From the NCBI GenBank assembly GCA_031286695.1, contig JAITTY010000004.1, forward strand, positions 100,447-164,446: DNA of 64,000 nucleotides. The letters run 5' to 3'. The stretch is from Sphingobacterium sp. GTDB lineage: Bacteria > Bacteroidota > Bacteroidia > Sphingobacteriales > Sphingobacteriaceae. Both the position numbers and the translations under genes were made by a program. The notes under the pieces are model-generated. The model did no database searches. It had not been told where the DNA came from and saw only the letters and a program-made list of their open reading frames with translations. How positions within the stretch are numbered: the first letter of the stretch is position 1; the number at the start of each line of letters is the position of its first letter. Positions 9,658 to 18,387 of this stretch are shown one piece after another.

Positions 9658-9726
9658 ATTCGTTCTTTCAATAGGAAAGGACGCGTAATAACCAAGGGAA
9701 TACAATAACCAATAAATCTTATTTAA

Positions 9727-12591
9727 ATGCGCAACTTAACGTATGCTTTAAGTGGTTTGCTGCTCTTCACAATGGCGCAGCAGGGTTTTAGCCAAACCAA
9801 TAAAGCTCATTATGAAAAAACGTCTACCGGGATTAAGGTCAGCTTCAAAAATTCGGAAACCTCCATTGATCAGGATGTCTATTTGGATGTCGTGACCGAT
9901 AAGATCGTGCGTGTCACTGCTGTTCCTACAGGGGCCGCTTTACCGAGCCAAACAAGTTTAGTCATCGTCGATTCACTGCGTCGACAAGTGAAATCTTTAG
10001 CGGTAAGCTCGACCGACTCCACCGTCAATTTAAAAACAGCCAATATGCAGGCTGTCGTTTCTTTGGAGAGTGGCAAAGTAGCGTTTTATGATCTGAAGGG
10101 GCAATCCATCCTTAAAGAAGCAAAGCGAAATTCAAGTTCTTTCTTAGCCAATAGTTATCAGGGAGATGCGTTTTATCACCTTAACCAAGACTTTATTGTC
10201 AATGCTGAGGAAGGGATCTATGGACTTGGCCAACATCAGAACGCGGTGATGAACTATAACCGCGGAAAACAGGTTTCGCTGCTGCAGTATAATACAGAAA
10301 TCGGAATACCCTTTTTGCTGTCCACCAACAACTATGGTATCTTATGGCACAATTACTCCATTACAAAGGCAGGCGACGTGAGGCCATTATTGCCCTTAAA
10401 TGCTTTTAAGTTGCTGTCTAAGGAAGGTGAACCAGGTTGGCTCACAGCAACCTATGTAAATCGAAGTAAAGCCGACGAGATCTATTTATCCCGGCCAGAA
10501 TCGATCATCGATTATGGCTATCTAACGGATCAGCACAAGTTTCCAAAGGGTGTAAATCTGGCCGAAAGCAAAGTCATCTATGAAGGAAGTTTCTCCTCGC
10601 CCTACACGGGCAGGCATGTGCTGCATTTTAAATATTCGGGTTATATGAAAGTCTGGATTGATGGTGAGCAGGTCGCCGACCGCTGGCGGCAGTCCTGGAA
10701 TGCAGGCACCTTTGAAATAGAAAGCGACCTGCAGAAAGATAAGACGCATCAGATCCGCATGGAATGGATACCGGATGGGGGTGAGTCTTATTTTACCTTT
10801 AACTGGCAAAGCCCCATCCCAGAAGCGCGTAAAAACATATTTTCCTTTAATTCGGAAGCCGGCGATGCCATTGATTATTACTTTGTTCAGGGTGCATCAA
10901 TGGATGAGGTTATTGCAGGTTATCGCCACTTGTCCGGTAAGGCACCGATTATGCCGCTTTGGAGCTTTGGATTTTGGCAGAGCAGGGAACGCTACAAAAC
11001 GCAAGCGGAAATTGAAGAGGTGGCAACCGAATTTCGCAAGCGTAAGATCCCGATCGACAATATTGTGCAGGATTGGTCTTACTGGTCTGAAAACGACTGG
11101 GGGAGCCAGAAATTTGATGGAAAGCGTTTTCCAGATCCTCAGGCTATGGTGAAGAAGCTGCATGATCAGCACTTTAAGATCATGATTTCGGCCTGGCCCA
11201 AAATCAATGAAGAATCTTCCGTATACCAAGAATTTAAAGCGAACAAATGGATCTATCCACGCAATATCTATGATGGTCGTAAAGATTGGATTGGAAAGGG
11301 TTATACCTCAACTTTTTATGACCCTTTCAACAAAGAAGCACGCGATGGGTTCTGGAAATTGTTGGACAACAACCTTTTCAAAATCGGGATCGATGCCTGG
11401 TGGATGGATGCCAGCGAACCAGATATTCACTCCAATATTGATCTGGATGAACGAAAGTCGGTTTTTCAGCCGAGTATAGGATCATCGGTGCGCTATTATA
11501 ATGCGTTCCCTTTACAAAATGCGAAGGGCATCTACGAGGGACAGCGTGAAACAGACCCCAATAAACGGGTATTTATTTTGACACGCTCCTTTTTTGCAGG
11601 CCAACAGCGCTATGCCGCGGCGGCCTGGAGTGGCGATATTGCTTCGAGATGGCATGATATGAAAGATCAGATTGCAGGGGGCATCAATTTCTCGATGTCC
11701 GGTACTCCGTACTGGACAATGGATGCCGGTGGTTTTTTGGTTGAAAATAGATTTCACAAACCTAATGCGGTGGACTTGGAGGAGTGGCGCGAGCTGAATA
11801 GCCGCTGGTACCAATACGGGGCATTCTTGCCTTTGTTCAGGGCGCATGGACAATATCCCTACCGCGAGCCGTACAATATCGCTCCGGCAGATCATCCAGC
11901 CTATAAAAGCATGACTTATGCGATCGGCCTAAGGTATAAATTACTCGCCTACAACTACAGTCTTGCCGCAAAGACTTTTTTTGGAGACTATACGATGATA
12001 CGTGGGCTTGCCATGGATTTTCCACAAGACAAAGATGGATTCGATAGCAACGACCAATACCTCTGGGGGCCATCTTTACTGATCAATCCAGTTACAGAAA
12101 AAGGGGCGACCTCACGCAAGATACATTTTCCGAAAGGAACCAGCTGGTATGATCTATACAATGGCAAGATGATAGCAGGTGGGCAGGATCTGCTTGTTGC
12201 GGCACCCTACGAACGTATCCCTGTCTATGTCAGAGCCGGATCTATATTACCTATTGGACCCGTTATGCAGTATACGACGGAGAAAAAGGCGGATGTGCTG
12301 GATCTTTATATTTATGCAGGGGCAAACGGTCAGTTTTCACTCTATGAAGACGAAGGCTGCAACTATAATTATGAAAAAGGAAAATACAGCCGTATTGATT
12401 TCAGCTACGACAATTCGACACATACACTTTCTTTAGCTAACCGTCGGGGAGATTTCGAGGGCATGTTGACCAAAAGAAAGTTCAATATCATTTTTGTCAG
12501 CGATAGCAACGTCGTCGGACTGGATGTTTCATCAAAAAAATCAACAGCAGTAACCTATACAGGGAAAGCCGTACAGATCAAATTAAAATAA
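9727..12591 (+). CDS. GH31 alpha-xylosidase-like enzyme with PA14 insert
   Basis: A 954-residue secreted glycoside hydrolase of family 31 with a signal peptide ending near QQGFSQ. The N-terminal beta-sandwich is interrupted by a PA14 domain (about residues 265-365, with VWIDGEQVADRW), then the catalytic barrel and C-terminal sandwiches. The nucleophile should be Asp561 in DAWWMDASEPD and the acid/base Asp637 in AWSGDIASRW. This PA14-in-GH31 layout and length match the Bacteroides xyloglucan alpha-xylosidase type, so removal of xylose from the non-reducing end of xyloglucan oligosaccharides is the best guess; alpha-glucosidase activity is the alternative. It is the first gene of the SusC/SusD operon and is likely induced by the upstream HTCS. 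Confidence 0.85.
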   Translation: MRNLTYALSGLLLFTMAQQGFSQTNKAHYEKTSTGIKVSFKNSETSIDQDVYLDVVTDKIVRVTAVPTGAALPSQTSLVIVDSLRRQVKSLAVSSTDSTVNLKTANMQAVVSLESGKVAFYDLKGQSILKEAKRNSSSFLANSYQGDAFYHLNQDFIVNAEEGIYGLGQHQNAVMNYNRGKQVSLLQYNTEIGIPFLLSTNNYGILWHNYSITKAGDVRPLLPLNAFKLLSKEGEPGWLTATYVNRSKADEIYLSRPESIIDYGYLTDQHKFPKGVNLAESKVIYEGSFSSPYTGRHVLHFKYSGYMKVWIDGEQVADRWRQSWNAGTFEIESDLQKDKTHQIRMEWIPDGGESYFTFNWQSPIPEARKNIFSFNSEAGDAIDYYFVQGASMDEVIAGYRHLSGKAPIMPLWSFGFWQSRERYKTQAEIEEVATEFRKRKIPIDNIVQDWSYWSENDWGSQKFDGKRFPDPQAMVKKLHDQHFKIMISAWPKINEESSVYQEFKANKWIYPRNIYDGRKDWIGKGYTSTFYDPFNKEARDGFWKLLDNNLFKIGIDAWWMDASEPDIHSNIDLDERKSVFQPSIGSSVRYYNAFPLQNAKGIYEGQRETDPNKRVFILTRSFFAGQQRYAAAAWSGDIASRWHDMKDQIAGGINFSMSGTPYWTMDAGGFLVENRFHKPNAVDLEEWRELNSRWYQYGAFLPLFRAHGQYPYREPYNIAPADHPAYKSMTYAIGLRYKLLAYNYSLAAKTFFGDYTMIRGLAMDFPQDKDGFDSNDQYLWGPSLLINPVTEKGATSRKIHFPKGTSWYDLYNGKMIAGGQDLLVAAPYERIPVYVRAGSILPIGPVMQYTTEKKADVLDLYIYAGANGQFSLYEDEGCNYNYEKGKYSRIDFSYDNSTHTLSLANRRGDFEGMLTKRKFNIIFVSDSNVVGLDVSSKKSTAVTYTGKAVQIKLK

Positions 12592-12619
12592 TAGAAAACC
12601 AATTTATAAATCAAGACAT

Positions 12620-15600
12620 ATGATAAGCAAACAATTGTTGAGCAGGGGCGTGGCCGTCGTGGTCATGACCAGCGTGACCTCTTTGGTCTGGGCACAATCC
12701 TTCACAGGATCGGTTGTTTCGGCTGATTCGGGCTTGCCAATCGGGGGAGCGACTATCAAAGTAAAGAATCAGAAGATTTCAGCAAGTAGTGATGAATCGG
12801 GCAAGTTTTCACTGACGGCGAGCGCGGGAACTGTATTGACCATTACTTACGTGGGCTACAAAACGGAGGAAGTTAAAATTACCGGTCCTAATATGGTAAT
12901 CCGCCTGCAACCACAAGCTTCCGATCTCGAAGAAGTGGTGGTCATTGGCTACGGTGTACAAAAGAAAAAATTGAATACAGGAGCCAATTTGAAGGTGGAG
13001 GGTGAAGAACTGCAGAAACGCAACCAGTTGAACCCACTGCAGTCGCTTCAGGGGCAAGCACCCGGAGTATCCATTACATCAACTTCGGGTCAACCGGGAG
13101 CAGACATGAAAGTTGTCGTCCGCGGATTGGGGACAATCGGCAATTCGGGTCCGCTATACGTTATTGATGGCGTTCCGGGAGGGGATATTTCGGTCTTGAA
13201 TGCGGCCGATATTCAATCTATCGACGTACTTAAAGACGCTGCTTCGGCTGCCATTTATGGTTCGCAGGCTGCAAATGGGGTTATCTTGGTTACCACCAAA
13301 ATGGGCGCAGCGGGCAAAAATGTGCTGTCGTTTGATGGCTATACGGGCATTCAGAACGTTTCGCGTAAAGCGAAATTGCTGAATGCAGATCAGTACAAGC
13401 TGATCATGAATGAGCAATCACTGAATTCGGGAGCCGCGGTGATTGATTTTAACAGCATGGACGGTTTGGCCAACACCAATTGGATGGATTACATGTTCAA
13501 GGATAATGCAAAAACAGACAATTACAATGTTGGCCTGACCGGTGGCAATGAAAAATCCACCTACGCTTTATCGATGAACTACATTGGTCAGGAAGGAATT
13601 GTGGGTGGTAAAGACGTTTCTAACTACGAGCGTTATGGTTTCCGAACCAACTCGGAACATAAACTCTTTGATAACTTTGTGAAAATAGGGCAGCACCTCA
13701 ACTTTAACTACATTAAAAATCGAGGCATCAGTGTTGGCAATCAGTACAGCAATACGCTGCGTGGTGCTTTTGCCACGTCGCCCTTGTCACCGGTGTATTC
13801 GGACAATGGCTTGTACGGAAGTCCTTTCAATGATACCTCCAATTCACCTTGGTACAATGGGGACAGCAATCCATATGGGGTGATGATGACCAATTCGAAC
13901 AACGCCAATGATGGTCAAAAATTACTGGCGGATGTATTTGCGGAAATCGAACCGATCAAAGGCTTGAAGGTCCGTTCACTACTGGGGTTCAACTATTATG
14001 CTTCGGAATACAGAAGTTATACACCCTTATACCGGTTCTCTATCTACACCTACAACCAAGATCATACAACGACCTCACAGAACATGAGTAAGGGGCATAC
14101 TCTGACCTGGACAAATACAGCTTCCTATGACTTTGATATCCATACGGATCATCGTTTTTCGGCCATGATCGGTATGGAATCGCTGCGTTATCAGGGAACT
14201 TACCTTTCGGGGTCCAACTGGAATCTGCTTTCGCAGTTCAACGATTTTGCTCATGCCTATCTGGACAATACCACAGGCCAGGCACACCTGGATGAAAAAG
14301 GTAATGTAGTCGAAACGCGTACGGTGTCGGGAAAACCAGAGAACATCACCCGCAGGGTCTCGTATTTTGGTAGGCTAGGCTACAACTACAAGGAAAAGTA
14401 CCTGTTGAATGCTACATTGCGTGCAGATGGATCTTCCAAATTTTCACGCAGCAACCGCTGGGGATATTTCCCTTCGGTATCGGCAGGCTGGGTAATTTCA
14501 TCGGAAGAGTTTTTTAAAGAGCATTTAGCGGCTGTAAACTTCTTTAAACTCCGTGCTTCATGGGGACAAGTGGGTAACCAGGATATCGCTGATTTTCAAT
14601 ATGCGGCACCCATCAGTACCTCAACAGGAATTACATCGTCCAATCCCGGAGCACATTATGTCTTTGGAACGAGCAACAATAATATCGCTGGGGCTTATCC
14701 GAGCCGCCTGTCCAATCCGAATCTGACCTGGGAAACTTCTGAACAGACCAATATTGGATTTGATGCCAAATTTGCAAACAGCCGTTTGGATGTCGTTGCC
14801 GATTTTTATGTCAAAAAGACGAAGAACTGGCTGGTTACAGCGCCTGTTTTGGCGACAACCGGAACGTTGCCCCCTTTTATCAATGGCGGTGACGTAAAGA
14901 ATACAGGTGTGGAGCTGGGGCTAAACTGGGCAGATAAGATTAATGAAGTGAAATATCGTGTTGGGGTAAATGGTGCCTATAACAAAAATAAGGTGGGACA
15001 GATACCAACTGAAGATGGTATTATCCACGGACAGACAGCCATGTTGTACGATAACTCGGAAGAATTTTACCGCGCCGCAAACGGTCTACCCATTGGCTAC
15101 TTCTGGGGGTATAAGACGGATGGTCTATTCCAGAATCAAGCGGAGATCGATGCCTGGAAAACAGCTGGGAAGGGTATCCTTCAGGCCGATGTAAAACCGG
15201 GCGATGTGAAATATGTAGACCAGAATAGCGATGGCATTATCAATGCCTCGGATAAAACAAATCTGGGTGTGGGGATGCCTAATTTCACCTATGGATTTAA
15301 TATTGGACTGGATTATAAAGGATTTGATTTCTCGGTGAATGCTTACGGTTCCCTCGGAAACAAAATTGTGCAGTCTTACCGCAATCATGCGAATAAACAA
15401 GCAAACTATACCACACGAATATTGGATCGATGGACCGGAGAAGGGACTTCCAGTACGATCCCTCGTGTGACGGAAGCCAATGTAAATTGGCAGTTTTCAG
15501 ACCTTTACATTCAGGATGGAGACTTTCTTCGAATCAGCAATGTGACCTTAGGTTATGATCTATCGAAGCTGATCAAATGGAAGTACGCCAATCAGATCCG

Positions 15601-15757
15601 CTTTTACGTACAAGGGCAAAATCTGTTCACGTTCACCAAATATGATGGGATGGATCCTGAGATCGGTTATGGAACCGATGGTTGGGTATCGGGTATCGAC
15701 CTTGGCTACTATCCGAGACCAAGGACTGTATTATTTGGCCTAAATGTTAAATTCTAA
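12620..15757 (+). CDS. susC: SusC-like TonB-dependent outer-membrane transporter
   Basis: A 1045-residue protein with signal peptide (to about VWAQ), a carboxypeptidase-D-like regulatory domain (about 28-105), then LEEVVVIGYGVQ at the TonB-box/plug boundary and the plug signature PLYVIDGVPGGDI followed by AAIYGSQAANGVILVTTK. The remainder is a beta-barrel ending in an aromatic C terminus (LFGLNVKF). SusC proteins import oligosaccharides across the outer membrane with a SusD lid, powered by TonB. It follows GH31 by 28 bp and precedes SusD by 12 bp, so it sits inside one operon. The substrate is inferred from the neighbouring enzymes only. Confidence 0.95.
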   Translation: MISKQLLSRGVAVVVMTSVTSLVWAQSFTGSVVSADSGLPIGGATIKVKNQKISASSDESGKFSLTASAGTVLTITYVGYKTEEVKITGPNMVIRLQPQASDLEEVVVIGYGVQKKKLNTGANLKVEGEELQKRNQLNPLQSLQGQAPGVSITSTSGQPGADMKVVVRGLGTIGNSGPLYVIDGVPGGDISVLNAADIQSIDVLKDAASAAIYGSQAANGVILVTTKMGAAGKNVLSFDGYTGIQNVSRKAKLLNADQYKLIMNEQSLNSGAAVIDFNSMDGLANTNWMDYMFKDNAKTDNYNVGLTGGNEKSTYALSMNYIGQEGIVGGKDVSNYERYGFRTNSEHKLFDNFVKIGQHLNFNYIKNRGISVGNQYSNTLRGAFATSPLSPVYSDNGLYGSPFNDTSNSPWYNGDSNPYGVMMTNSNNANDGQKLLADVFAEIEPIKGLKVRSLLGFNYYASEYRSYTPLYRFSIYTYNQDHTTTSQNMSKGHTLTWTNTASYDFDIHTDHRFSAMIGMESLRYQGTYLSGSNWNLLSQFNDFAHAYLDNTTGQAHLDEKGNVVETRTVSGKPENITRRVSYFGRLGYNYKEKYLLNATLRADGSSKFSRSNRWGYFPSVSAGWVISSEEFFKEHLAAVNFFKLRASWGQVGNQDIADFQYAAPISTSTGITSSNPGAHYVFGTSNNNIAGAYPSRLSNPNLTWETSEQTNIGFDAKFANSRLDVVADFYVKKTKNWLVTAPVLATTGTLPPFINGGDVKNTGVELGLNWADKINEVKYRVGVNGAYNKNKVGQIPTEDGIIHGQTAMLYDNSEEFYRAANGLPIGYFWGYKTDGLFQNQAEIDAWKTAGKGILQADVKPGDVKYVDQNSDGIINASDKTNLGVGMPNFTYGFNIGLDYKGFDFSVNAYGSLGNKIVQSYRNHANKQANYTTRILDRWTGEGTSSTIPRVTEANVNWQFSDLYIQDGDFLRISNVTLGYDLSKLIKWKYANQIRFYVQGQNLFTFTKYDGMDPEIGYGTDGWVSGIDLGYYPRPRTVLFGLNVKF

Positions 15758-15769
15758 ACACAAGAAATC

Positions 15770-17398
15770 ATGAAAAAAACGAGCTATATCTATCATTCCA
15801 TGTTATTTGGGTCCTTAATCTTAGGATCATGTTCATCTAGTTTTTTGGATGTCGAACCGATGACAAGCGTTTTGGAAAGCAATTTTTATAAAACGGTAGC
15901 CGATGCTGACATGGCTTTGGTCGGTTGTTATGATGGTTATCAACGGACAACCTCCAATGGGAGCCAGTCATTCTATCTAACAGCTGAGGTGGCCGCTGAC
16001 AATTGTTTTGGTGGAACAGGTACAACAGACGGTCGCTCATTTCAGGCAATAGACCGCTTTGATATTGCGCAATCGCAATCGGACAATAATATTTTTGATG
16101 GTACCTGGTCAGATTACTATGCAGGAATTTTTCGCTGTAATACGCTATTGGGAAAATTAGACGGTACTGATTTTTCGGGCAATACAACGGCGCGGGCACG
16201 TATTGAAGGGGAAACGAAATTCCTACGGGCCACCATGTACTTTGATCTTGTCCGTCTATTTGAAAACATACCTTTGCTAACGAGCCCGACCAATGAGAAT
16301 ACCCCGCAGTCGGATCCCAAAGCGATTTATCAGCTGATTGTTTCGGATCTTAAATTTGCGGCTTCCAATATCCCAGCCACAGCTTACCCCAAGTCAGCTG
16401 CGGCAACCAATGATGGTCGGGCAACTCCATTTGCAGCTAAAGCGCTACTTGCCCGTGTGTATCTATTTTATTCTGGTTATTATGGAAGCGAAGATATCGG
16501 CGTCTCCAAAGCCGAAGCGCTGGCTGGACTGGAGGAGGTCATTAGCAGTGGCCAGTTTGCGCTGGTGGCTGATTTCAAGAATCTGTGGCCGGCTGCGAGT
16601 TATATCCCGAATGTAAGCAACAATACACTAGATATCTCCAAATATGCCGGTAAGGGAAATGCTGAAGTGGTGTTTGCACAGAAATTCAACAATACATCGA
16701 ATTACAACGGTTATGTTGATGGCAACCGTTGGGTAGTCTTTCTTGGCTTACGTGGTAAAAATTGGTCGCCTTATGGCCAGGGATGGGGTGCGTGTACAGT
16801 AAGCAAAAAATTCTTCAATGAGTTTGACAATACGGATACGCGTAAGACTGCTTCAATTATTGATATCGATGGCGAGAAGATCACGGGATTTGATCTGAAA
16901 GATCAGCGCGAGTATACAGGTTATACCATAAAAAAATACGCCCCCACGGCATTGCCGGATGGTACCACTAATACAGGCGGAGATAAGGATATGCAACTGT
17001 CCCAAGATCAGGATTACTTTGTCATCCGCTACGCTGATGTCTTGCTGATGGCGGCAGAACTCGGTTCGGCAAATGCACAGAAATACTTTGACGAGGTACG
17101 GAAAAGAGCGTATAAGACCAATTTTGTGTCGTTAGCAGCCTCAAAAAACAATATTCTGAAGGAAAGAAAATTTGAATTTGCGTTTGAAGGTATTCGCTAT
17201 TGGGATGTATTGCGGCAGGGGCTAAATAATGCGGCCGCTACACTGGAAACAACGGAAGATGTGCTTAGCGGTTCGGTACCGGAGAAGGTTACTGTGACTA
17301 AAGAGCGTTTTCTGACAACGAAAGGATTTATGCAGATTCCAAACAAGCAGATTACTCTATCCAATGGCGTACTGAAACAAAATGCCGGCTGGAATTAG
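15770..17398 (+). CDS. susD: SusD/RagB-family glycan-binding lipoprotein
   Basis: A 542-residue surface lipoprotein with lipobox LILGSC (Cys21) followed by SSSFLDVEP, the standard SusD start. It has the N-terminal helical TPR-like scaffold, with FLRATMYFDLVRLFENIPL and AAKALLARVYLFY. Near the C terminus is the typical RKFEFAFEGIRYWDVLRQG. SusD forms the lid on the SusC barrel and contributes to ligand capture at the cell surface. It lies 12 bp after susC and 49 bp before a further surface lipoprotein. Ligand-binding residues cannot be assigned by eye. Confidence 0.95.
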   Translation: MKKTSYIYHSMLFGSLILGSCSSSFLDVEPMTSVLESNFYKTVADADMALVGCYDGYQRTTSNGSQSFYLTAEVAADNCFGGTGTTDGRSFQAIDRFDIAQSQSDNNIFDGTWSDYYAGIFRCNTLLGKLDGTDFSGNTTARARIEGETKFLRATMYFDLVRLFENIPLLTSPTNENTPQSDPKAIYQLIVSDLKFAASNIPATAYPKSAAATNDGRATPFAAKALLARVYLFYSGYYGSEDIGVSKAEALAGLEEVISSGQFALVADFKNLWPAASYIPNVSNNTLDISKYAGKGNAEVVFAQKFNNTSNYNGYVDGNRWVVFLGLRGKNWSPYGQGWGACTVSKKFFNEFDNTDTRKTASIIDIDGEKITGFDLKDQREYTGYTIKKYAPTALPDGTTNTGGDKDMQLSQDQDYFVIRYADVLLMAAELGSANAQKYFDEVRKRAYKTNFVSLAASKNNILKERKFEFAFEGIRYWDVLRQGLNNAAATLETTEDVLSGSVPEKVTVTKERFLTTKGFMQIPNKQITLSNGVLKQNAGWN

Positions 17399-17447
17399 AC
17401 ACAAGCGCAGTAGCACTTGCTATCCATTGAATTATAACTAGACAAAA

Positions 17448-18383
17448 ATGAAAAAGATATTCACATATGCCATCTGCTTCTTTGTAGCGATGGTACTCTT
17501 TGGAGCCTGTTCTCCAGAGAATTATACACTGGGGGACATCGATGTTACATCGGCACAGTTGGAGAAGGGAAAAGCTTTTACCATTGAACATGACGCCAAT
17601 AATCCCAATATAGTGTATTTGACCAGCTTGATGGATGCCAAATACACCGCATTATGGGAGCATCCGCAGGGACGGAGCCAGGAAAAAAAGGTGACCTTGA
17701 AAATGCCTTTCCCTGGTGAGTACACGGTCAAATTTGGTGTCGAGACCCGTGGTGGAATTGTCTATGGTGAGCCTGTGACATTTAAAATCGATCAGATGTA
17801 TGCTGATTTTATTAGCGACGAAACCTGGACCTTATTGTCAGGCGGAGCAGGGGAAGAGAAAACCTGGTACCTCGATCTAGACGCTGAGGGTACCTCCCGT
17901 TACTTTAAAGGTCCGCTTTATTTTTACGGCACCGGTGACTGGTGGGGAAGCATCAACAAAACCGCTGCGCCTTTAAACAGCGATAGCTGGAGCTGGGAAC
18001 CCGATTGGAAAGACAATAGCTGGCTTATGCCTGCAGGCGATTATGGGAGTATGACCTTTGACCTGAAAGGTGGTGCAAACATTAACGTGAATCACGCCAT
18101 GTTGGGCAAAGTCCAGAAAGGGACTTTTAATATCGATACCGAAAAGAAAACCATCCGCATGACGGGGGCTTCGCCTTTACATGGAAAACCACAAGATGGG
18201 ATCGTCGTTGACTGGGGCGATGTCCGTATTATGTCGTTGACCGAGAATACCATGCAATTAGCAGTATTGCGAGATCCCGTGCTTTCGAACGACGGAGCGG
18301 CCATGCTGACCTTTAATTTTATCAGCAAGGCCTACAAGGAGAGTTTGACTGAAGATTCACCGGCTGCCAAAAAGACCCCATAA
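17448..18383 (+). CDS. PUL-encoded surface lipoprotein (SusE/SGBP-position)
   Basis: A 311-residue lipoprotein (lipobox ending at Cys21, LFGAC). The N-terminal part (about 25-110) looks like an Ig/PKD-type domain. The C-terminal part is rich in Trp (GTGDWWGSI, DSWSWEPDWKDNSW), consistent with a carbohydrate-binding beta-sandwich. Proteins in this position downstream of SusD are usually surface glycan-binding proteins that help to recruit the polysaccharide. No glycoside hydrolase catalytic motif is visible, so I call it non-enzymatic. It precedes the GH2 gene by only 4 bp and is part of the same transcript. Confidence 0.65.
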   Translation: MKKIFTYAICFFVAMVLFGACSPENYTLGDIDVTSAQLEKGKAFTIEHDANNPNIVYLTSLMDAKYTALWEHPQGRSQEKKVTLKMPFPGEYTVKFGVETRGGIVYGEPVTFKIDQMYADFISDETWTLLSGGAGEEKTWYLDLDAEGTSRYFKGPLYFYGTGDWWGSINKTAAPLNSDSWSWEPDWKDNSWLMPAGDYGSMTFDLKGGANINVNHAMLGKVQKGTFNIDTEKKTIRMTGASPLHGKPQDGIVVDWGDVRIMSLTENTMQLAVLRDPVLSNDGAAMLTFNFISKAYKESLTEDSPAAKKTP

Positions 18384-18387
18384 ATGT